Positions 56,929 through 64,000 of a DNA stretch of 64,000 nucleotides are shown in pieces (positions within the stretch are counted from its first letter, which is position 1; each line of letters starts with the position of its first letter). Source of the stretch: Meghimatium bilineatum (Eukaryota > Mollusca > Gastropoda > Stylommatophora > Philomycidae); the NCBI GenBank assembly GCA_034231615.1, contig CM067317.1, positions 15,140,710 to 15,204,709 of the forward strand. Reading direction: 5' to 3'. Both the position numbers and the translations under genes were made by a program. Under the pieces are notes generated by a model. The model searched no databases, was not told where the DNA came from, and saw only the letters and a list, made by a program, of their open reading frames with translations.

Positions 56929-59900
56929 GTAAGTGAATTCATTTAACCATAGAATTACAATGAGGTAGGAACGGACCACGTAAGTCAGTTTTCGCTTTCT
57001 CCAGTTTTCGGAGAATTACTTTAATATATTTGTTATTTTATAATTATTATAAATATCTATTTATACTTTGTGGCTCTTTTTTGACTTGCGGCGTCAGGGG
57101 TAGAAGAGTCATCTCCGAAGATGGCTTTATTGTGTGCTATTAGTAAGCTTCTTCCCGTGTCCTCTTTGATTTCTGTGATCCATCTTGTACATGGTTTTCT
57201 CTGGCTTTATAGCCGTTATGTATATGTGTCATGGTTATCTGTGGTATGATGTCTGTTGGTAGTCTGGAAGTGTGTGAAAACCACTTAATCTGTTGTAGCT
57301 TGATGTATTCCAATACTGGTATTGTTTTAGTTATCTGTCTGTTATGGTTTCTAATTCTATCTCTTAATGACACTCAGAGTATTCTTCGTAGAGACATCAT
57401 TTCTGTGGTTACTATTTTTCTTTTCTCTTGTGCTGTCGCTTTCCATGTCTGGATCTGGTAGCACAGTGACGGGATAATAATAGTCTTGTATAATGCAACT
57501 TTAGTGTCTGTGTTTACATTTTTTACTCTTTAAAATACGTATCATCAGACCTAGGACTTTGTTACCAATATTATTTTCTAACATCTCAAATATTCCAAAA
57601 TGTCGACTCAAATTAACATGCACTTTCATAAATTTCCCAATTGTGAAATCCGAAATGACCCTGGCCTATTTTCTTTCGCTATTCGCGAGAGTTTCACCTG
57701 AATTTTCAACATAATTTACGCGATCATTTGTACTTGTGTTGGTACCTGACTTACATAGGATACAATGACTTTAGGCTTGGCGATCGCTGTTGTTGTCATC
57801 TATAAATATTTTCCTCGATATCATGAAACTGCAGCTCACATCCTTGACCATCGTAACAATTCAGTCACAGACATTCCGTTATTCACATCGGACCATAGGA
57901 GTCTCATCATGATGGAGTACCGCCTTATTCATAACATATAATATTGGAACCAGCAACAATTAACATCTGTCATAAATTATTGTAACAAATGTCGGTTAAA
58001 TAACGCAAAGTATCTCTCGCCGCTCTCTGGTACACACATCTACTCACTTTCGGTTGTTCGGTCCATGTCTTCTTCGAGCTTTTTATAACTGAAGAAGACG
58101 AACCTAGTTTGGCGTCACGTGTTATCAGTTGCCTCATTTCTAGTGACATCCTACTTCCGATTTCCAGACTTTCCTCCACCACGCAATTAACAATCTCGTA
58201 CCTTCTCCAGCTAAGAATTTTCAGTTCATAGTCATTGTCAAATTTCGTTTAATATTGTGCATTTTCCTTGTGTACTGTAATTTTTCTATACGTAACAACT
58301 TACATTTCCTCCGTTCATCCTCTCGTCCGTTTGCAGCTCACCCATTCGTCTTCTTTTTGTGCATTAGTTTTCCGTCAGTTCCCACAAAGATGACACATAG
58401 TTTTCGCTTGTTTTTGGTGGTTCCATTAAGTGATTTTTTCCCCCGTACCTTTATAAAGACATTTGGTCGAAACGTCGATTCCATCTATTATTCCACATAA
58501 AACTGATATCGAACCCTATATTTTCCATATTCACCTAAGTGGCAATTACTATCACGTGGTTTTGAACTTAATAGAATTAAGAACAACTTCTTACACTATT
58601 CCATATTATAAAAGGTTTCTTACACTATACCGTTTTCTAAATAGTTGGTTACACTATTCTGTAGAATTAAAATGTCGACTACACTATTCCATATTATAAA
58701 AAGTTGGCTATACTATTCCATATTATAAAAAGTTGGCTATACTATTCCATATTATAAAAAGTTGGCTATACTATTCCATATTATAAAAAGTTGGCTATAC
58801 TATTCCATATTATAAAAAGTTGGCTATACTATTCCATATTATAAAAAGTTGGCTATACTATTCCATATTATAAAAAGTTGGCTATACTATTCCATATTAT
58901 AAAAAGTTGGCTATACTAATCCTTAGAAATTCAAAGTTAACAAAACGGTCAACGAATCATGAGAACTACAAATTGATTTAGTTCACAAATGATCTGAACA
59001 ATTAGTAGGAGAATCGAAAAAAGGTTTAACAAGGAGTAGGAAGAGGAGTCGAGAAAAATTAAAATAAACAATACTATATTTATACACCAAATGAATTGTT
59101 TGAATGTGAAATCAACCGTGTGTTGTCGTGGCCCGAAAGGGAGCAAAGAATAGCAACACTGTTTACCTCCCATGCATGTCGTAAGAGGCGACTAAGGAGG
59201 TTAATGGATGGAGTTGACTGTTCCATCCCATATAGGGTCTGTGACCCAAAGTCATGCTGAAGTCAGATGTGTCAGGCCGAAAGGCGCAGATGTCGCAGCA
59301 ATGTTGTAAACCATGACACAACGCATTCCGTTCTCCGGACTACATCCTGCTAATCTGCAGGAATTTGATAACGAAGAAGAAGAAGAATTTGAAACATTTG
59401 TCTTAAAATTTGAAATAAATAAAGTAGTGTTTTCGTCCTTTTCGTGCTCAATTCTGCTCTTTTTGTACTGAACACAATAGCGTCAAAAGAAGGATGAGAT
59501 TTTTGACATAATTACGGAGAGAGCGAGGGTGTCCCGTAATTCTTGCTAGTTGTTGACATGAGAAGGGGATTGGGAAAAATAATTGACAAAAGTCGCAATT
59601 TATGTTCAGTCCCTTATTGAAGACATGTGTCCAAAGATGTCAAACGATGTTCCCTTTTCCACATCACTTAGATGATTCAGGAAATACTGTGTTAGGTCCG
59701 CTTTTTGCATGACCAACGACATAGCTAAGGATGTTGTGGTCATCATCAAGTCTGTCGCATTTACTTTCCCAAAAGATCTGGTACCCACTTTCCCTTGGCT
59801 GGGTCGAACTAAGAGCGTTGGTAATGTAATTTTTAAAAACTATTTTACATTGAGCTGGAAATTGAACCTTGGATAATCTTGACAGGAAGCGAATTTACAA

Positions 59901-62281
59901 ACAACTGAGCTGCTGCGGTCCAGTTTACTAACAACAGAGCTGCTGCGGTCCAGTTTCCTAACAACTGAGCTTCAGCGGTCCAGTTTCCTAACAACTGAGC
60001 TTCAGCGGTCCAATTTCCTAACAACTGAGCTGCCGTAGTCCGAAAGATTCAAAATGTGCACATTTTAATAAAATGATCAAGTTATAACAATATCACAACA
60101 ACATGAATTGTAGAATATCTACTATACAATCGATGAAACAATCATTTCTATTATCGACTATCATGCTATTCAGTCTATCTACTTATTGTCTTTTTTCTGC
60201 TTTTGCTGTTAAGGATTAAATGAAGATCTGCTTTCAGTCACTAGAATGCTTAATTGCTTCATATGCAATAATAGTGTGACGTCTCAGAACGTTGATAACT
60301 CCATCGATCAACCTTCTCTTCGGCCATCCTCTGCCCCTCTGCTTCCATTCTGATTTTGAATGCTCGTGCTGCTGAACAATATGGGTTAATTCTCGTTAAG
60401 TGGCTGAACAATTTCAGTCTCTGTAATTCAATATATTTGACCACAAAAATTGATCCTACAATACTTTAATCATTTCTCACATAATTTCTACGTGTTTTGT
60501 TTACTGTTTATTTTAGACATTTCATTTCACACACAGTTAGTTTATATCAACGTCTGACATTCATAACACAATTTTCGCAGGACGAGTGAAATTATTACTC
60601 GTCTTTTGGGTTTCATCTGGATTTGGCAGCATATCTTATTCAGGAGTAGACGTCAACATATGGCAGCAAATCCTATTAGGATCGTAGACATCATCCCATA
60701 CAGCATATCCTGTTCAGGTCGTAGACATCAACCCAGACAGCATATCCTGTTCAGGTCGTAGACAAAAACCCAGACAGCATTTCCTACTCATGACGTTTAC
60801 ATCAACATATCGCAGCATATCTCCCTATTCATGACGTTTACATCAACATATGGCAGCATATATTCAGGACGTAGGCATCAAAATATGCTCAAAAGTAGGG
60901 GATGTCTATGTGCAGGGCCGTGTCGTTCTGTGATGCAGAGAGGCGGCCGCATGAGGCGGCACTAATAAAAATCCATTTAAGTAGCGACATTTCGAATAAA
61001 AACCGTTAAAGGTGGTTAACAGCATTTCAAAGAATTGCATCATCCAAAGAAAATCTACCTTATGGTCCTGTCTATGTGTGTATATGGAAGGCACCCTTTC
61101 ATATACAACCATTTGTTTGAAGACTTCTAACTTCTTTATCCATATATCATGCATGGCTTCAATACGACCAACTTCTTCATGACATGGCGGGTAAAATTAT
61201 ATAGAAGAGAGCAACTACTCGTATTATAAATAGGTCTACATAAAATGTAGGTACATTGAATAATGAATACGAAGTTATAGTTTTAGTCAAAATATCACCC
61301 TCCATGCACATCGAAAACAGCATGTAAATGCTCGGATCTGGGACCTCAAGATATTCCTCAGCTGAAGATACTGACCACAACTACTCTGTGTTAGTTTACC
61401 AGAGTTTTCTCGTTACCTACATAACGTACCTGTTTAGCCACACCCTGTTGGCATGGTATTTCTTTAGTTAGCTAAGGGTTGCAGGTTCACAAGTATTTAT
61501 TGCATTAGTCACTCGTCCTATTTCCATAAGATCATTTAGAACATAGGCTCCGTCAGTTGCTTGTCCGGTCCCCATTATTGACATAGAGCAAGCCTGTCTG
61601 TGCATTTATTTCCTCGAACACCAGCATATCCAGGCACAAATATTAAATCTATACTTATTATAGAGTCAAGAACAGAAAACTGAGTTAGCAAATTCCTATC
61701 TCACATTTATAGAAATTGTAATGACTATTGAACAAGGTTCTAAATAAAGAAACAGACGATACGGATCAGAGTTTTCCTACGTTGGTCTTATGATTCCCTT
61801 TTGGGACTACAGAGAAGATATTTGAAATCGGAGAATTGGAGGGGGCGTCACACTCATGTAAGCGGGGGGGGGGGGGGAAGGAGGGACAGGAATTTAACTA
61901 CTTGAACGAAAAATAGGGGAATCACAATGTTAAGATTTAAAGAAAATTCTTTGTGACTGGTAAAGAAAGTCAAAAACCTTTAGTTTTAGTCACTAGGGAG
62001 CGACACAGAAGAGAATTTGTCAAACGGGGAGTCATGGGTCAGAAATGATTGAGAACCACGAATGAAGATAATTAATGCAATTATTAATTTTCACTTTTTT
62101 ATTTTAGCCAGGACCCATCCGTACGAGTGACCCATGTGATGATATGTGTTTTTGCGCGGATGATGGAATCGTTTCTTGTCCTGCGATTGACTGCTACTAT
62201 CCATTCGTCGCCAGATATTGTCCTGATGGATCTACCCCCAAACGTAAAGCAGGAAAATGTTGTCCGTCATGTGATCCATAG
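56833..62281 (+). CDS. Secreted single-VWC-domain protein, two exons
   Basis: Exon 1 (56833-56928) and exon 2 (62108-62281) join in phase 0 to an 89-residue protein. The first ~22 residues are a signal peptide (hydrophobic VLCVIFTLLVALFEV, then QA|DC). The mature part has ten cysteines in von Willebrand factor type C order: a first Cys in DCYFKG, then DPCDDMCFC, then two more single Cys, YCPDG, and the closing GKCCPSC. A single VWC domain with nothing else is typical of small secreted invertebrate proteins, some of which bind growth factors or act in immunity. The target here is unknown. The donor is GTAAGT and the acceptor TTTTATTTTAG. The 5.2 kb intron is filled with repeats. An alternative start is the ATG at 56836. 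Confident on structure, not on role. Confidence 0.85.
57110..57540 (-). mobile_element. LINE C-terminal fragment
   Basis: Minus strand: IVTTEMMSLRRILRVSLRDR, IPVLEYIKLQQIKWFSHTSR and QITMTHIHNGYKARENHVQD, a CR1/RTE-like tail. Lies in the VWC gene intron, antisense to it. Confidence 0.8.
57541..58589 (+). other. VWC intron, first part
   Basis: No classified repeat except one reversed 'GGTCGAAACGTCGAT' motif near 58468. Less AT-rich than average around 57640-58200; no exon-like ORF with splice sites found. Confidence 0.4.
58660..58918. repeat. 29-bp minisatellite (~9 copies)
   Basis: Unit CTATACTATTCCATATTATA, AAAAGTTGG; six or more copies identical. Preceded by degenerate units from about 58590. 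In the VWC intron. Confidence 0.95.
59130..59390 (+). mobile_element. SINE-like repeat, best full-length copy
   Basis: Best example of the commonest dispersed repeat. It starts near GTGGCCCGAAAGGGAGCAAA, has CATGTCGTAAGAGGCGACTA, GTCAGGCCGAAAGGCGCAGA and ACACAACGCATTCCGTTCTC, and ends in (GAA)n. It has no ORF. At least 14 further copies lie on both strands. Confidence 0.85.
59906..60035. repeat. 30-bp tandem repeat (~4.5 copies)
   Basis: Unit AACAACTGAGCTTCAGCGGT, CCAGTTTCCT. In the VWC intron. Confidence 0.9.
60180..60460 (-). mobile_element. LINE C-terminal fragment
   Basis: Minus strand: VKYIELQRLKLFSHLTRINP, then a degenerate basic tail with EGQRMAEEKVDRW. Antisense in the VWC intron. 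Confidence 0.65.
60640..60880. repeat. ~37-bp degenerate tandem repeat (~6 copies)
   Basis: Unit CAGCATATCCTGTTCAGGTC, GTAGACATCAACCCAGA with many variants. Confidence 0.8.
60913..61070. mobile_element. hAT MITE (158 bp)
   Basis: Ends CAGGGCCGT and, from the right, CAGGACCAT. A perfect 8-bp target duplication TCTATGTG lies at 60905-60912 and 61071-61078. Interior is CpG-richer at the left end. Not present at arm A. Confidence 0.88.
61370..61700 (-). mobile_element. RNase H LINE fragment within arm B
   Basis: Minus-strand copy of 53060-53500, with TGCCTGGATATGCTGG and ACAGACAGGCTTGCTCTATG. More frameshifted than arm A. Confidence 0.7.
61767..62061. mobile_element. hAT MITE in arm B (orthologous copy)
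   Basis: Same element as 52790-52996 at the same relative place. Target duplications are decayed (ATACGGAT and ATGAAGAT against ATAAAGAT). It carries a run of about 13 G near 61863 that arm A lacks. Confidence 0.75.
62108..62281 (+). CDS. VWC protein exon 2 (VWC core and stop)
   Basis: 57 codons plus TAG. Begins PGPIRTSDPCDDMCFCADDG and ends CCPSCDP. It carries nine of the ten VWC cysteines. The first ~65 bp and the acceptor have a diverged inverted copy at 52680-52747. Confidence 0.87.
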   Translation, partial: PGPIRTSDPCDDMCFCADDGIVSCPAIDCYYPFVARYCPDGSTPKRKAGKCCPSCDP

Positions 62282-62348
62282 GTATATTACTTGTCATACT
62301 ATATATACACTGTGTTTTGCTAGAGTTTATAAGAACTATAAAATATAT

Positions 62349-62354
62349 ATTAAA
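62349..62354 (+). promoter_or_regulatory. Possible polyadenylation signal of the VWC gene
   Basis: ATTAAA 68 nt after the stop codon, the commonest variant signal. AT-rich surroundings make it unspecific. Confidence 0.3.
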
Positions 62355-62458
62355 AAATACATATATATCCTTAGTGACTATAATCTTGAATTGTAAAATG
62401 TCGAAAAATTACATAGTGTGTACTATGTATAAGTAAAGTTAAGTCATATCATTAATTA

Positions 62459-62700
62459 ATGCCCGAGGGGTGTGAGATGTTAACAATATGACATTTCAGT
62501 GGCTCTGCAATATGAGGGCGGTAGCCATCTTCTCTCCCTCGTAGTCTTTACTTTCCGGACTAATCCGTACGAAATACGGCTGCGTCGACCCAGGAGCTGC
62601 TGCGGTCTGAAAAACATTTCTGCCCCAACTGGGAAATGAACCCAGAAACACTCATATGCAAAGACAGTGCTCTAACAACTGCTCTACGTGGCTTGGCTTT
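62459..62700 (-). mobile_element. tRNA-derived SINE, second copy
   Basis: Same body as 43186-43432 (AGGGCGGTAGCCATCTTCTC, GGGGTGTGAGATGTTAACA on the plus strand). The A box is mutated (TAGAGCAGTTGTTAGAGC) and the B box is TGGGTTCATTTCCCA. It lies 178 bp downstream of the VWC stop codon. Confidence 0.82.
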
Positions 62701-63388
62701 ATATATATATATACTCGTACATGTGCAGACATTAGAACTTGTAAAAAAAAAATACTACAGGGAATAGTCGAAGATGGGAGAAGCAGTGTAGGGCAAAAGC
62801 AATCATGGGCAGAATATGGGGTAAATACTAAGTTAAGTATACAGGAATACTTAACCATCAATATAAAATAATCAGAAATAACAATAAAACATAGAACAAA
62901 GACAGTTATCGACGTTTCGGTCCTATTGGAGACCTTATCAAGAAACAAAAACCAACTAAGACAACACAACTATAAAAATACTATAAAAAAACCGCCGATA
63001 AGACTTAGACAATTGCTTCCTTACAAAAAACAATTGCCCAAGTGGCGGTTCTAGCTCATCATTTAAATAAGGTGCAGAATTATGCGTTCAATATTGACAG
63101 ACATAAATTTGCATGGCAAAAATGATAAAAAGGAAAACCAAAGTATAAGATAAAAATACAAAAATAAAGAAATGGGACACCAATTCGTGATGCCAAGATT
63201 TGGGGAGGTGGGGTAGGGGCAGGAGATAAAATGGAAAAGGATAGAGAAAGAAATTAATGCGCAAGGGGGAGGGGCTACAAATAGATAAGGAGAACATAGA
63301 AATGTGCAAGGAAGAATATCAATTGATAGCACGTGGGATATATTTACATCAAAATATATACACATCAACATACAATCACACAACTAAG

Positions 63389-63446
<58 letters not shown>

Positions 63447-63483
63447 CATACATATATATACGCATACATATGTATATATACAT

Positions 63484-63522
<39 letters not shown>

Positions 63523-64000
63523 CAATATACATAGAAATACAAGTACACTAGGAACAAGTATGTATCTAACATCAAATATTCATACACAAACACGTCTACT
63601 AGGAACACACACACATATATATATCTAACAAGATCAACCCATAGATATAAGATAGATCCACAAAAAATGCATAAGCATGTAAGTGTATCTAAACACAAGT
63701 AAGGGTTCACATAAGAATAGGTGTACATAATGACACAAAATCAGCATCAACATAAATATAAATACATGAATTCACATACATATTTTTTCACATAAATACA
63801 TATAACATGAACATTGGCACACATAGAGATGTATACATGTATTCCCATACACATTAAATTAAATAAAAACAAGAACATTTTCATTCGAGTTTTTAGAAGA
63901 AGAAAAAACGTAGAAGAAATGATACGAATGGTTTACCAAAACTGATGAAATTTCAATAGACTGTAATAGTCTAACATTGAGACATTGGCTCGGGTAAAGG
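62701..64000. other. Right end: simple-sequence-rich intergenic DNA
   Basis: Contains a dispersed GACGTTTCGGTCC motif at about 62910, the TA/CA microsatellite, and low-complexity AT-rich DNA to the window end. No gene recognised. Confidence 0.5.
63384..63530. repeat. TA/CA microsatellite
   Basis: Long (TA)n followed by (CA)n and (TA)n. Similar TA/CA-rich sequence continues weakly to 63830. Open frames here are low-complexity artefacts. Confidence 0.95.

Larger units (their letters stand above)
61071..62150 (-). repeat. Inverted segmental duplication, arm B (original locus)
   Basis: Partner of 52680-53675. It includes the functional acceptor and exon 2 start of the VWC gene, so this arm is taken as the original locus. 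The outer end coincides with a hAT MITE insertion at 60913-61070. Confidence 0.85.

Noticed and set aside
63257-63728. ORFs of 106-123 codons rich in Tyr and Ile
   Set aside because: Translation of TA/CA microsatellite.

Overview
The window is animal nuclear DNA. It is AT-rich, its genes have small exons with GT-AG splice sites and kilobase introns, and it is full of LINE, SINE, piggyBac, hAT, mariner and pogo-like remnants and minisatellites. I see no bacterial or viral gene organisation. The repeat mix suggests a lophotrochozoan, most likely a mollusc, but that placement is inference and nothing in the window proves it.

About 70% of the window (489-44982, minus strand) is one gene. I could assemble 17 exons, 763 codons, from the initiator ATG at 44982 down to 489. 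Every splice junction keeps phase, and the product is a WD40-repeat protein of the WDR97/WDR87-like type. The gene runs off the left edge of the window. Its introns (0.5 to 8.4 kb) hold nearly all the transposon debris and most of the minisatellites.

The largest intron (26726-35167) is a nest of DNA transposons. It holds a TTAA-flanked piggyBac element with an intact 621-residue transposase (29590-31455), which sits inside a ~340 bp hAT MITE with a perfect 8-bp target duplication. Beside it lie two piggyBac-like MITEs (27256-27580 and 32074-32294) and a TA-flanked pogo-like element (32563-34006). The pogo-like element has a degenerate transposase N-terminus, an expanded 24-bp minisatellite, and a 15-bp motif that recurs at its ends and inside.

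From about 45 to 56 kb the sequence is mostly LINE, SINE and mariner remains. From 56.7 to 62.3 kb lies a second, small two-exon gene on the plus strand. It encodes a secreted 89-residue protein with a single ten-cysteine VWC domain. A ~1 kb piece of its intron, with its second acceptor and the start of exon 2, is duplicated in inverted orientation at 52680-53675. That copy has a broken acceptor. A shared hAT MITE and a shared LINE fragment show that both copies come from one ancestor.

The two host genes have no visible functional link. The right end (62.3-64 kb) is a tRNA-type SINE followed by TA/CA microsatellite.
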